From: Syngnathus acus | Lineage: Eukaryota; Chordata; Actinopteri; Syngnathiformes; Syngnathidae | DNA length: 64,000 nucleotides | Direction: 5' to 3' | Assembly (NCBI RefSeq): GCF_901709675.1 | Contig: NC_051105.1 | Location: 188,001-252,000 of the forward strand | In this document: positions 1 to 10,099 of the stretch, piece after piece | How positions within the stretch are numbered: position 1 is the first letter of the stretch | How the letters are laid out: each line of letters begins with the position of its first letter | Program-made: the position numbers and the translations under genes | Notes under the pieces: model-generated | What the model was told of the DNA's origin: nothing | The model's input: the letters and a program-made list of their open reading frames with translations, nothing else | Databases searched by the model: none

Positions 1-71
1 AAGGAGTGGCTCCTTCTCGTGAGCGGCGTTTGATGGCGTGGCTGTCGGCTGTCCTCGACTTTGCGCTCAAG

Positions 72-328
72 GTGGAGACCGGCTTCCAGATGCAGGCGGA
101 GAGCGCAATGATGACTCAGCAGAGCGCAATGATGACCCAGCAGAGCGCAATGATGAGCCAGCAGAGCGCAATGATGACTCAGCACCTGGCTCACAGGACC
201 CCACCCAGGGTCCCGCCAAAACCCACATCCAGATCGCCGCCCTCCTACCTGAGCAAGGTGACAGGCGGACGCCAGCAGTCCCCGTCGCCCGTCCGCCACG
301 TGAAAGGACCGGCGCCGGCGCCCGTCAG
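72..328 (+). CDS. ttn: titin exon: Z-disc linker with SAMMTQQ repeats and SPVR motifs
   Basis: The second half reads TPPRVPPKPTSRSP...QQSPSPVRHVKGP, matching the human linker after Z2 (TPPRIPPKPKSRSP...SPVRHVRAP); such SPxR motifs are phosphorylated in human titin. Four tandem SAMMTQQ-type heptads precede it and have no human match that I know. The donor at 329 is phase 2. The acceptor at 70-71 is a weak guess: the frame stays open to the window edge, so the exon may start further left. Confidence 0.8.
101..184 (+). repeat. 21-bp coding tandem repeat, 4 copies
   Basis: The unit GAGCGCAATGATGACTCAGC plus A occurs four times with single-base changes, each adding seven residues (S-A-M-M-T/S-Q-Q). 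The period is a multiple of three, so the copy number can change without a frameshift. Confidence 0.9.
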
Positions 329-439
329 GTGAGGTGGCCCTCTGGCTCTCCCAGCCCTCAGCGTCGGGCGTAGTAGCAAGGAGTGCAAAATGGATTGCGC
401 TTCCCACTCAAATAAAATCTCGGTGTGTTTCGTCTGTAG

Positions 440-521
440 GTCCGTGTCGCCCTCCACCCGAGTGTCCGTGTCCGTGTCCCCCATCAGACCTGTCAAGTCG
501 CCCGCGTTCACCCGGAAGCAG
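440..521 (+). CDS. ttn: titin exon: Z-disc linker SVSPSTR...SPAFTRKQ
   Basis: The first base completes an Arg codon split from the previous exon. The product SVSPSTRVSVSVSPIRPVKS parallels human SVSPAARISTSPIRSVRSP. It carries two further SP sites. The donor CAG|GTGAGA is phase 0, the phase kept through the Z-repeat exons. Confidence 0.88.
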
Positions 522-544
522 GTGAGAAAGGGCGGAAGCGCCCA

Positions 545-642
545 CTTCCTTCCTTCCTTCCTTCCTTCCTTCCTTCCTTCCTTCCTTCCTTGCTTCCTTC
601 CTTCCTTCCTTCCTTCCTTCCTTCCTTCCTTCCTTCCTTCCT
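545..642. repeat. (TTCC)n microsatellite
   Basis: About 24 TTCC units with one interruption (TTGC) near 591. It fills most of the 145-nt intron and ends about 25 nt before the next acceptor, so it doubles as a very long polypyrimidine tract. Confidence 0.97.
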
Positions 643-666
643 GCTGACGTTGTGCTCTGTTTGCAG

Positions 667-768
667 GTGTCGGCGTCGCCCGAGGTGCCGCCGCCCTGGA
701 AGCGCGGCGGCCACGCGGCCCGCGCGGTGGAGCAACGGCGAGAGCAGCAGACGGTCATCGTCAGAGAG
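667..768 (+). CDS. ttn: titin exon: Z-disc linker with PEVPPPWK motif
   Basis: Contains PEVPPPWKRGGHAARAVEQR, matching human GPEVPPPWKQEGYVASS before the Z-repeats. Acceptor TTTGCAG is clear. The donor is taken at GAG|GTCAGC, phase 0; a second candidate lies at about 789. The 356-nt intron that follows shows nothing recognisable. Confidence 0.78.
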
Positions 769-1124
769 GTCAGCTCCGAGGCCGACGGGGTGGGTCGGCT
801 TTGGGCCGACTCCAAGGTCAAGCTTTGGGTGGGGCTGGCTTCTTCCAAAAGATGGCATGGCTTGCGCCAAATTTGCCGCGGCTTGATTTGCAGCTTCACC
901 TTGAATGGTGTGATTGATTCATTCTCAACATAGCCACGCCCCCGCTTAGGGGTGTGCAAACATGATTTCAGTATTTGCCTATTTTTTGTTTGCTTCCGCA
1001 TGATGCGTCACTTTATCGGTCGCTGTTACGTTTTGGTGAATCTTTGAGGCGAGAGAGGCGTGTGGACTTTGAACATGAGTGCACAACTCCAGCAAACTGT
1101 CTTCTTTTGTCAACTTCCCGTCAG

Positions 1125-1229
1125 GTCGAGCAAGCGTCCCATGCGGGTCGCAGTGTTGCCGTGGCGACGGTGGTGGCCGCCGTGGATCAGGCCCGCGTCC
1201 GCCGGGGGCCGCCGGATGCCACCGAACAG
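1125..1229 (+). CDS. ttn: titin exon: Z-repeat (alpha-actinin binding)
   Basis: Thirty-five codons containing SVAVATVVAAVDQARVRRGP, almost identical to the human terminal Z-repeats (AVATVVAAVDQARVREP). Z-repeats are helical motifs that bind the C-terminal domain of alpha-actinin at the Z-disc. Both splice sites are phase 0. This is the only clear Z-repeat exon in the window; the 446-nt intron that follows contains no second copy that I can see. Confidence 0.9.
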
Positions 1230-1675
1230 GTGATGCATTTGAGTCCTCGGGAAAGACGGCGTTTGCGCGCATCCTCGTCGTACTAGTACAGGAGTCGGGT
1301 TCTAAAAGTACACCGGTTGATATTTAGTGCTTGAGCTGGAGATCCGACAGGTACGTTCTTTGTCCTCAGCGTTGTCTATGCACTCGTAACGACCGTGCCA
1401 TCTTTGAGTCGCGCTTAACAACTGCTGATTTGTCACACATTCATGGAAAAATGTTACGAGCAAGTCACGCTCGTTCTCCCACTGCAATCAATTCAGTCCA
1501 ATATGGTCGACGCGCTCAGACCGCCTTCTGCTAGGAAGCTGTCATCGGACAAAAAGGTGCACTAGTCACGGCTGCACCGATTTGTCTGCTTAGTGAGGGC
1601 AAAGCGTGTCCGAGTCAATGGCCCTGAGATGGAGGCCAAGAAATGGGCGTCCTGACGGTTGCGTTGCATCAACAG

Positions 1676-1909
1676 GCGCAGGCTGGCGAGCAATTGCAAA
1701 TGGCAAATGCAGAGGCGCTTCACACGGCGGCGGAGCCGGCTCGGCGGGACGCCGTCGTCGTGGAGGTGAAGAAGCAGCTCACCACCGAGAAATATTTTAA
1801 AGAGATGCCGCCCGAACCCGTCGCAGCTGTCGCAGTCGCCGCAGTCGCCGCCAAGTCCACCGAGACCAAAAAGACCACCATGACCACCGAGGTCACCGAG
1901 ACCACGCAG
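1676..1909 (+). CDS. ttn: titin exon: Z-disc unique linker
   Basis: Seventy-eight phase-0 codons, AQAGEQLQMANAEALHT...KKTTMTTEVTETTQ. By position it corresponds to the human segment between the last Z-repeat and SPHFTV. It is low in identity, Ala/Val/Thr-rich, and contains an alanine-valine run (PVAAVAVAAVAAKS). The acceptor CATCAACAG has a weak pyrimidine tract. Confidence 0.72.
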
Positions 1910-1977
1910 GTCAGCCCGCTCGAGCGCCGGCACTTTTACGCCTTTGGCCAGTCGACTCATTGTGCGGCTCACCCCAG

Positions 1978-2100
1978 ATTGCGTGGACAGCCTCCGCCTC
2001 CCGCACGGAGGCCGCCTCCCGCACGGAGGCCGCCTCGGCCGCGCTTCCGCATTTCACTGTGGCCAAAGTCGCCGTCCCCAAAGCCGAAGTCACCCGAGAG
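1978..2100 (+). CDS. ttn: titin exon: PHFTVAKVAVPK segment
   Basis: LPHFTVAKVAVPKAEVTRE matches human SPHFTVSKISVPKTEHGYE. An 18-bp perfect duplication (1996-2013 and 2014-2031) repeats SRTEAA. The donor GAG|GTAAGG is phase 0. The following 639-nt intron has a poly-G run near 2670 but no other structure. Confidence 0.85.
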
Positions 2101-2739
2101 GTAAGGGGAGCCGCTGGCGTGCCTCAACGCGACCATTTCACCGCCCTGAAACGGCCCAATCATGGCCCAATCGTGGCCCAATCGTGGCCTCGTATACGCA
2201 CGGACCGACAATGGTGTGAAGCCACCGGCGGCCGTCTTACCCATCACTAAGTCAGCCTTGGTCGTTTAATTTCTGTGTGGACCACGTGTGGCGTGCACTT
2301 GTCTAGGAAATGCGCACTTCATGGGGACCAATAGAGTTTTGCAAGGTACATATAGCGCTCGGTGCTACTTAAATCTTTTCACGAGCATCAAGCATGAAAC
2401 AACAGCAAAGCCCGACGCTGCGAAATGTCAAGCCATCCTCTGGAGGGCGCGATTGGCGATACTGCGGGCATGCTGGATGCAAAGAGTCACGTTGGCTCGT
2501 CACAGTCAAAGAAGAACAGAAGTCGTCAGTAAGAGTGGCAACGTAAGATGGCTGCGCTCTGGCTATCCTTAGACCGTTCCTCCACAAGTCTGCAGCTAGT
2601 ACAATCCGCCTTCCTGGGCCACTTCCTTCTCTTCCTCCTCCTCCCACATTGGGTCAAGAATATGGCGGGGGGGGGGGGCTTGAATACAAAAGACCCGCCC
2701 GGGCCCGGCCCGACAGCTAACCTTTTGTTTCCGGACCAG

Positions 2740-2955
2740 GTGTCGATGGCGGGCTCGGCCATGGCCACCCTGCACAAAGAGCTATCGTCCCCCTCCGCGC
2801 CCAGAAAGGTCATCAAGCCCGTCCACTCGCCCAGCCCGGTCCGCCGGGCGATGGCCGTGGCCACGACGGAGGTTCGCGTGGCGCCCCCCTTCAAAGTTGA
2901 GACGCAGATAGTGGGCCTTTACGCCGAGGAGGAGTTTGAAGACTTGGAGCCTCAG
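2740..2955 (+). CDS. ttn: titin exon: AGSAMATLHKELSS segment before Z3
   Basis: Seventy-two codons; MAGSAMATLHKELSSPSAPR parallels human IAGSAIATLQKELSATSSAQ. It has SPSPVRR phospho-type motifs and a Glu-rich end (LYAEEEFEDLEPQ). Phase 0 on both sides. Confidence 0.9.
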
Positions 2956-3089
2956 GTTGGTCGCACCCTCATTTGGTTCTCTCCTGAGGATTTTGGGATT
3001 TGCAGTCAATTGATTCTTGATGGTTCAAATGCCAGCTTGCAAGCACGGGCACCGGACCGGTTCTGAGCACGTTGTTATTTATGTCTCAG

Positions 3090-3152
3090 GAGGCGCTGGC
3101 GGCGTCCCCGGCTGACCGGCAGGAGGCTGTGGTGCCACCCGCCCTGCTTGAG
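3090..3152 (+). CDS. ttn: titin exon: 21-residue linker before Z3
   Basis: EALAASPADRQEAVVPPALLE, phase 0 on both sides, with acceptor TGTCTCAG and donor GAG|GTAAGT. It aligns by position with human PAPVEIPVTPPTLVS immediately before Z3. Confidence 0.82.
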
Positions 3153-3360
3153 GTAAGTACAACTTGCGGGTCTTCAAATGAGATCTTTGAGATCTGTCCG
3201 GGCTGAGGCTTTCCGGCCTGCGTTTCATGACAGCGTGAGGTCTTCATTGGCCATACAGCCTAGCATATAGTGCAAACCCCGCCTGGAAGTTTGTAAATCC
3301 CGCCTGCTCGCCCACCCGCCGCCCGTTTCTCTGCTGAGATTGGAGCGCGTGTCCCCTCAG

Positions 3361-3619
3361 GGCCTGAAGAACGTGACGGTGACGGAGGGCGAGTCGGCCA
3401 CGCTGGAGTGCCAGTTCGGCGGGCGGCCGACCCCCGAGGTCACGTGGTTCCGAGAGGACTACAAGATGGAGAGCTCCATCGACTTCCAGATCAGCTCGCA
3501 GGACGGCCGGGCGCGGCTCCTGATCCGCGAGGCTTTTGCCGAGGACAGCGGGCGCTTCACCTGCACCGCCACCAGCCGGGCCGGCACCGTCAGCACGTCC
3601 TGCTACCTGCTTGTCAAAG
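3361..3619 (+). CDS. ttn: titin exon: Ig domain Z3
   Basis: GLKNVTVTEGESATLECQFG...VTWFREDYKME...DSGRFTCTATSRAG is a complete I-set Ig domain, very close to human Z3 (GLKNVTVIEGESVTLEC). Cys and Trp core residues are present. The exon enters in phase 0 and leaves in phase 1, where the gene switches to the phase-1 rule. The 323-nt intron that follows shows nothing. Confidence 0.95.
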
Positions 3620-3942
3620 GTGACATTTTACACCTTGTCGTTCATGTCAAATCAAAAATCTCCATTTAAGTACGTATTTCATCACACCTACTAATTCATT
3701 TCCCAAAATGAGCTGGTTGGTTTATCAAACAAGCACCTACGTTCATTCATTTTCGTGAATTGGGCAAACATCTAATCATTTTCTGATAAATGGACCCATC
3801 GTCTGGCGCGCCGCTTGTGTCGATTGATTGTACCCGCAGCCGTGCGCGGCTAAATGAATCCAAAGTCAAGAAACGACGCCATTTGTGCGCGGTAAGCCCG
3901 GCGGCCCCGCCCTGAACGTACGCTACTGCCCCTGTCTTGCAG

Positions 3943-4021
3943 TTTCCGAAGAAGCGGAAAGCCGGGAGGAAGCGACGGCCAAGACGACGGTCGTGACCAC
4001 CGTGACGACAACGGGCGAAAC
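3943..4021 (+). CDS. ttn: titin exon: Z3-Z4 linker
   Basis: VSEEAESREEATAKTTVVTT matches the start of the human Z3-Z4 linker (VSEEFEKETTAVTEK) but is much shorter. In phase 1, out phase 2. No other exon is visible in the 398-nt intron that follows. Confidence 0.85.
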
Positions 4022-4419
4022 GTGAGTCCCGATGGACAGCTCCGAGCTTTGCAAAACATTTTCTTTCTGCGAACAGCTTTGAGCGGGGCGGGCTAACCCA
4101 AACGAGCATCGTCATTGTGTCGCTCGTCACTCAAAGCACTCACTGGTTGAAACGGAGGGGAATGCCCTTGGTGGGTCCGTTCGTCGGTCATCGTGTTGTA
4201 TTCCGGATATCGCGAAAAGGAATGTTTGCGCTTCCAAAGCACACGCAAGCGCACAGAAAGCTGCGTTGACGCAACGTGGCTCTTCCAAGAGGAGAAAGAA
4301 CGTACGCTTGCGAGTGCTGTCTCCAGGCGGCGCTTTTTGAATTGTCGAGGCTGCTTTGGTTAGCCCGCTCGGGGCCTGTCGTGCGCTCATCTTCACCGCG
4401 CCTCGTGTCCGCCCGTCAG

Positions 4420-4617
4420 TGTTGCCGCCGAGACCGAGGAGCACGTGTCGGCGGAGGCGAGCGGCGGAGAGGCCGCCGCCCCCTTCTTCGTCCGCAAGCC
4501 GACGGTCCAGAAGCTGGTGGAGGGGGCCGCTGTGGCCTTCTCCTGCCAAGTGGGAGGGAACCCCAGACCGCATGTCGTCTGGAAGAAAAATGGCGTCGTC
4601 CTCTCCACCGGATACAG
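4420..4617 (+). CDS. ttn: titin exon: Ig domain Z4, first half
   Basis: APFFVRKPTVQKLVEGAAVAFSCQVGGNPRPHVVWKKNG follows human Z4 (APYFITKPVVQKLVEGGSVV) closely. The phase-2 donor splits the Arg codon of GYR. Confidence 0.94.
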
Positions 4618-4680
4618 GTAGACCCCGCCCTCCTGATCTTATCCCGTCGATGCTCAGAACTTTACCTCCACTCTTTTTAG

Positions 4681-4823
4681 ATACAAGGTGACCTACAATA
4701 AAGAGACGGGCGAAAGCCAACTGGAGATCTCCATGACGTTCGCCGATGATGCCGGAGAATATTCCGTCTTTGCCAAGAATTCGCACGGCGAAGCCTCAGC
4801 CTCCATCAGCCTGCTGGAGGAAG
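4681..4823 (+). CDS. ttn: titin exon: Ig domain Z4, second half
   Basis: YKVTYNKETGESQLEISMTF...DDAGEYSVFAKNSHGEASASISLLEE completes Z4. The position usually held by the strand-F Cys is Val (YSV), as in human Z4 (YTI). Confidence 0.94.
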
Positions 4824-4909
4824 GTAACGCCATCCCAACTGCTCGCGTCCCAACTGAGGCGAGGACGGGCGGGTGAAAAGCGCTTTGCTTTGCTTTGCCG
4901 TGTCCGCAG

Positions 4910-5085
4910 AGGAGTACGAAGCCTACACGAAGCTGCACCTCGCCGCGTATAAAACCGAAGTGACGACAATGATGACTACGGAGGCGGCGGCGGCCGTCGA
5001 GGAACAAGTCGAGTCCACGCTCGTGAGCGGATACCAGGCGCTCCACAAGAGAGGCGCCACCCCGATGAGCTTTGTCTCAGAAACG
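4910..5085 (+). CDS. ttn: titin exon: Z4-Z5 linker, first part
   Basis: EEYEAYTKLHLAAYKTEVTT...HKRGATPMSFVSET is the linker that in human reads ADYELLMKSQQEMLYQTQVTAFVQEP. It has a short poly-Ala and Thr-rich stretch (MMTTEAAAAVEEQ). In phase 1, out phase 0. Confidence 0.85.
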
Positions 5086-5264
5086 GTACTCGGCCCTCAT
5101 TTAGCGCAACAAATACGTCATGACTCGACTCGGGTGGATTGTTTGGGTGTCTGTTGTGTGCTCATGGGTTCCTTCCTGTTGGTGTACCGTGTGGAGAAAA
5201 ATTGCAAGAAGGGAAGTTCTTGACAGACAGGCTGACAGTTGAGTGTTTTTTGCTCGTCCTGCAG

Positions 5265-5492
5265 GAGTTCCTTATGTCAGCCTTCGAAGAGCGGATCATT
5301 CAGGAGATTGAAATGCGCGTCCTGAGGATTACTTACGCACAACTGCTTAGTGAGGACGGCGAGCAGATGGCGAGCGCGCCGGAAGACGGGGCCATGGCGC
5401 CCACCTTCGACACGCTGGTGAAAAACTACCGCATCGTGGAGGGAATGGGCGTCACCTTCCACTGCAAGATGGCCGGCGTGCCGCCGCCCAAG
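5265..5492 (+). CDS. ttn: titin exon: linker end and Ig domain Z5, first half
   Basis: FLMSAFEERIIQEIEMRVLR parallels human FHISSFEERLIKEIEYRIIK, an amphipathic helical stretch. It is followed by APTFDTLVKNYRIVEGMGVT, the start of Z5. Phase 0 on both sides. Confidence 0.93.
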
Positions 5493-5693
5493 GTGAGGGG
5501 CCGCCCGGGGACGAGCTGGCAGCACTCGTGTACATTCAATCGCCGCGATGCCTTTGGTCGGTTCAGAACAGCCAGCCTTTAGAAAAGCAGCACACACACA
5601 TCCTTGATTTGAAACCAACCACCATTGAACTTTTTCGAGGCTTGTCATATTCGGCACTGGCTTGAGCTTGTGTCCTTGGTTGGGCTCTGACAG

Positions 5694-5935
5694 ATTGCTT
5701 GGTACAAAGACGGTCAGCGCATCCGTGACGGCGGACGCTACCAGGTGGAGGTTCTGCAGGACGGGCACGCCAGCCTGCGACTGGCCACCGTTCTGCCCGA
5801 GGACGAGGGCGTGTACACCGCCCTCGGCAGCAACGTGAAGGGAAACTCCGTCAGCTCGGGGAAGCTCTACGTGGAGCCTTCTGGAATCGTGTCGCCTCAG
5901 AGATACACGCCGCAGCCGGTCATGCAGAGGATCCA
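5694..5935 (+). CDS. ttn: titin exon: Ig domain Z5, second half
   Basis: [20 protein letters not shown]...[29 protein letters not shown] completes Z5. The donor is CA|GTAAGT (phase 2), which avoids an in-frame stop immediately downstream. Confidence 0.93.
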
Positions 5936-6021
5936 GTAAGTAGCAGATGAGGGCTTGAGGAAAGCGCCTCGGCCGGCGGGGCCAAAGGCTTTGGAGCCCA
6001 TTCCAGTGTGTTTGTTCTTAG

Positions 6022-6266
6022 GTCTGAATCCCCGCGCTCGCTGAGCCGCTCCCCAGCCCGCTCCTCCAGCCGCTCTCCCAGTCGCTCTCCCGGACGTTCT
6101 CCCGCCCGAAGGCTCGACGACACAGACGAGGCTCAGCTGGAGCGACTCTACAAGCCCGTCTTTGTGGTGAAGCCCACCTCGCTCAGGTGCTCCGAGGGGC
6201 AAACTGCCAGATTTGACCTGAAGGTGGTGGGCAGACCCATGCCGGACACCTACTGGTTCCACAACG
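6022..6266 (+). CDS. ttn: titin exon: SP-repeat linker and Ig domain Z6, first half
   Basis: The linker SPRSLSRSPARSSSRSPSRS is a run of SP phospho-type motifs, the counterpart of the human SPRSVSRSPIRMSPARMSP array. Z6 follows (YKPVFVVKPTSLRCSEGQTA). Confidence 0.94.
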
Positions 6267-6446
6267 GTGAGAGGCAGGCGCATGGAACGCAAGGGCCCAG
6301 CAGCGGCTTTTTTACAGGGTGTCCTAATCCACAGAAGGACCGTTTAGAAGCACCCAAATCTGATTTCAATGTCGGGAGATAACGTTAAACAGCGAAGGAG
6401 AGTAACAGAGGACTAATACTTGATTACTTGACTTGTTTGCCTCCAG

Positions 6447-6611
6447 GACAACAAATCATCAATGACTACACGCACAAGATAGTGGTTAAGGAAGACGGCA
6501 TTCAGTCCATGATCATCGTCCCCGCCATGCCCCAGGACTCGGGAGAGTGGATGGTCGTGGCTCACAATCGAGCCGGGCGCACCACCATCACGGTGACTCT
6601 GACCGTCGAAG
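6447..6611 (+). CDS. ttn: titin exon: Ig domain Z6, second half
   Basis: QQIINDYTHKIVVKEDGIQS...QDSGEWMVVAHNRAGRTTITVTLTVE matches human Z6 nearly residue for residue; Trp replaces Tyr in the strand-F motif, as in human. Phase 1 at both ends. Confidence 0.95.
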
Positions 6612-6687
6612 GTAAGCGAGCGTCCCGCACGGCTCATTTCCGCCTTCCTGGGTGGCGCTTGACCCTTTGCGGCCTCTCTGCTCCCAG

Positions 6688-6856
6688 CCCGAGAAAGCTT
6701 GACGCGTCCTCGGTTCGTGGAGAAGCTGAAGAACATGACGGTCAAACAGGGCACTCTGGTGGAGTTGGCCGTTAAGGCCATCGGAAACCCGGTGCCTGAC
6801 ATCGTGTGGCTGAAGAACAGTGACATCGTCAGCCCGCACAAGCACCCGCAAATCAA
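6688..6856 (+). CDS. ttn: titin exon: Ig domain Z7, first half
   Basis: PRFVEKLKNMTVKQGTLVEL...GNPVPDIVWLKNSDIVSPHKHP matches human Z7. The donor AA|GTAGGT (phase 2) is used; reading on gives an immediate stop. The 457-nt intron that follows shows nothing recognisable. Confidence 0.93.
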
Positions 6857-7313
6857 GTAGGTGTCTGCGTGTAGCCAGGCGTGGACTGGGCTCTACTCGA
6901 GAACTCTTAAGAACATTTCACTTTTGATCCAAAACACGGTCACACGGGAGTCGTTGAACCGTAGCGCCGTCAGGTGTAAAGCAGCTGGCAAACGTAACTT
7001 CGGTGGGGGATGCCGGAGATGGAGTCGGGCGGGGTCTTCCTCCAAAAAAGGGGGGATCGAGGATTTACAACCATTCCAATCTTCTCAATATTTACCACTA
7101 GTCGTTCCGGATGTGAATAAGATTGTGTGTCTCTTATCCGGCTGCTACTTTGCATCCTCCTCGGCATGGACCAAAGGGGGAGATGTCCTTCCTAACCGAG
7201 GAGATTCCGGTCCACGCCGTGAAACGTTTTGGGATGATCGTGACCCGGACGACCGCGGTTCTGTGTCAAAGGACCGGTCCCGATTAAGGTTTCTTGTTCA
7301 TGTGATTTGTCAG

Positions 7314-9013
7314 GATTGAGGGCACAAAGGGAGAGGCCAAGTTTCAGATCCCGTCTGCGTCGGGCTCCGACAGCGCGTGGTACACGGCCACGGCCATCAA
7401 CCGAGCTGGGCGGGACACCACCCGCTGCAGAGTCAACGTGGAGATGGACTATGCTGAGCCGCAGCCCGAGCGGCGGCTCATCATCACCAAAGGAACCTAC
7501 AAGGCCAAAGAGATCGCCGCCCCCGAGCTGGAGCCCCTGCATCTCCGCTACGGCCAAGAGCAGTGGGAGGAGGGAGACCTTTACGACAAAGAGAAGCAAC
7601 AGAAACCGCAGTTCAAGAAGAAGCTGACCTCGGTTCGGATGAAGAAGTTCGGTCCCGCCCACTTTGAGTGCAGGCTGACCCCCATCGGCGACCCCACCAT
7701 GGCGGTGGAGTGGCTCCACGACGGCAAGCCCCTGGAGGCCGCCAACCGGCTGCGCATGATCAACGAATTTGGCTACTGCAGTCTGGACTACGAGGTGGCG
7801 TACGCGCGAGACAGCGGCGTCATCACCTGCAGAGCCAGCAACAAATTTGGAGTGGACCAGAACTCGGCCACCCTCATCGTCAAGGACGAGAAGGGGCTAG
7901 TGGAGGAGAGCCAGCTGCCCGAGGGGAGGAAGGGAGCGCACCGGCTGGAAGAGATGGAGCGCCTGGCTCACGAGGGCGGACCGGCTGGGGTGAGCGGCGC
8001 CGACGAGCAGACGGAAAAGACCAAACCCGAGATCGTCCTGCTTCCAGAGCCGGCGCAAGTCCTGGAGGGCGACGTGGCCCGATTCCGCTGCAGAGTGACC
8101 GGTTACCCTGCGCCCAAGGTCAACTGGTACCTCAACGGACAACTCATCCGCAAGAGCAAGCGCTACAGACTACGTTACGACGGCATCTACTACCTGGAGA
8201 TCGTTGACATCAAGTCTTACGACACGGGCGAAGTCCGATTGGTCGCCGATAACCCTTTGGGAACGACGGAGCACGTCGTCAAGCTGGAAGTCGCGCAACG
8301 GGAGGACTTCAGGCCTGTCCTGCGTCGCGCCCCGGAGGGGAAGCCGGCCGAGCACCCGCACGAGCCAGGCAGAGTCAGCTTCGGCGTCGCCAAGGTGGAC
8401 CGACCGGCCGAGGGCGCGCAAGACAAAGAGATTGTGAAACTCAGGAAGACGCAGAGGATCGTTCACGAGAAAACCTCGGAGGAGTCGGAAGAGCTGAAGA
8501 GTAAGTTCAAGCGCAGGACGGAGGAAGGCTTCTACGAGTCCATCTCGGCGGTGGAATTCAAGACTCGCAGGAGAGACGACTCCTATGAGGATTTGCTGAA
8601 GAAGACCAAGGATGAGCTGCTCCACCACCTGAAAGAAAAAGAGGAGGCAGAGAGGAAGAAACTGGAGGAGCAGGGCAAGGTAACCATCCCCAGCATCAAA
8701 CCAGAGAGGATCCAGTTATCCCCCAGCATGGAAGCCCCCAAGATCCTGGAACGCATTACCAGCAAGACGGTGAGCCCCATGGACGAGGTGCGCTTCCGAC
8801 TTCGGGTGGTGGGCCGACCCGAGCCGGAGTGCCAGTGGTTCAAGAACGGCATCGAGCTGGAGAAGTCCGAGCGCATCTACTGGTACTGGCCCGAAGACCA
8901 TTTGTGCGAGCTCGTCATCCGAGACGTCACGCCGGAAGACTCGGCCAGCGTCATGGTCAAAGCGGTCAACATCGCAGGGGAGGCTTCCAGCCACGCCTTC
9001 CTGCTGGTGCAAG
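7314..9013 (+). CDS. ttn: titin large exon: end of Z7, Ig Z8, Z9, linker, Ig I1
   Basis: A 1,700-nt exon equivalent to the large Z-disc/I-band exon of mammals. It holds the end of Z7 ([10 protein letters not shown]..., to about 7440) and a highly conserved linker ([38 protein letters not shown]). Z8 follows (about 7609-7890), then a short charged linker, Z9 (about 8026-8304, [20 protein letters not shown]), and a Lys/Glu-rich helical linker ([20 protein letters not shown]). I1 is last (about 8731-9010, with the signature [19 protein letters not shown]). Identity to human titin is the highest in the window. Phase 2 in, phase 1 out. Confidence 0.97.
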
Positions 9014-9266
9014 GTATTGTCCCCTTTTCTCTCTCTGGGATGGGCTTTGGAAGTATTTGCACACGCTTGAAAGCATCACATGCCCAATGGCCACACGATG
9101 ACATCCGCCACGATGGCCACTCGTTCAACCTTGGTCGGTTTCTTACAAAACGGAGAGCAAAACAATTTCCGAGACCAGTCCCGGCCGGACCGGTCGTCAA
9201 TCGCGGGTGGCGCTCCGTTGGGACCGTTTTCTGCCGGGTTGTGACTTTGCAGCTTTGTCTTTGCAG

Positions 9267-9548
9267 CGAAGGCCGCTGTGAGCTTTACCCAAAATCTGGA
9301 GGATGCCACAGCCCGGGAGAAGGACATCATGGTGACCTTTGAGTGCGAAACCAGCGAACCTTTCGTCAAAGTCAAGTGGCTGAAGGACAACGTGGAGATC
9401 TTCTCGGGAGACAAATACAGAATGCACTCGGATCGGAAGGTTCACTTCCTGTCCGTGCTGATGATCGAAGTGAGTGACGCCGCCGAGTACGCCTGCGTGG
9501 TCGCGGACGACGACGGCATCAGCACCGTCGCCAGACTTCACGTGGAAG
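9267..9548 (+). CDS. ttn: titin exon: Ig domain I2
   Basis: [24 protein letters not shown]...[10 protein letters not shown] matches human I2. Strand F reads DAAEYACVV. Phase 1-1; the split first codon encodes Ala. Confidence 0.95.
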
Positions 9549-9632
9549 GTGATTGCCAATTCCTGCCCATTCTGAACCTACGGTAGTATATCTTAGGAGG
9601 AAATGTGTTAACCTCGGTGCGTCTGACCCCAG

Positions 9633-9899
9633 GTGCCGCGCTGGAGCTGGTCAAAGGTCTGGAGAACATCGAGGTTCCCGAGAGCTACTCTGGAGAATTT
9701 GAGGTGGAGCTGTCTCGCGAGGACGTCGAGGGCAGCTGGTTCTTCGGAGACAAGGAGCTGTCTGCCGGCAGCAAGCACGTCCTGTCCTCCCGGCGGGGAA
9801 GGCACACCCTGACCGTGAAGAACGTCAAGAAGGAGGACCAGGGGAAGTACACTTTTGTATGCGGGGAAGTGAAGACCAGCGCCTCACTCAGGATGAAAT
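9633..9899 (+). CDS. ttn: titin exon: Ig domain I3
   Basis: IEVPESYSGEFEVELSREDV matches human IEVPESYSGELECIVSPENI. Val replaces the strand-B Cys of the human domain. The phase-1 donor is AAAT|GTAAGC. Confidence 0.94.
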
Positions 9900-10099
9900 G
9901 TAAGCATCTTTTACAGTGGCGGCTTGTCAGCTCGTGTTGTTTTGCCTCGCCGGTGGCGTGCCACTACTCACACTTGTGAGGACTATACTGGGTCCATGAG
10001 GATGGGGAATTGACGCTCAGATGGCGCTCCGTCACGTTTGGGCCTTGAGGCGGGGCCCGTTTGTAGTAGGTTGGCTCAGCAACGGTGTTTGTGTTGCAG

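Noticed and set aside
1-71. Coding sequence before position 72
   Set aside because: The frame is open but the product (PSRERRLMAWLSAVLDF) does not resemble the titin linker; kept only as an uncertainty on the exon start.
408-1001. Open frames through the (TTCC)n tract on both strands (LPSFLPSF, KEGRKEGR)
   Set aside because: Pure microsatellite translation within an intron bounded by good splice sites.
6860-7313. Possible extra exon in the intron splitting Z7
   Set aside because: Z7 is complete when 6856 joins 7314 (PQIK then IEGTKGEA), exactly as in human, leaving no room for another exon.
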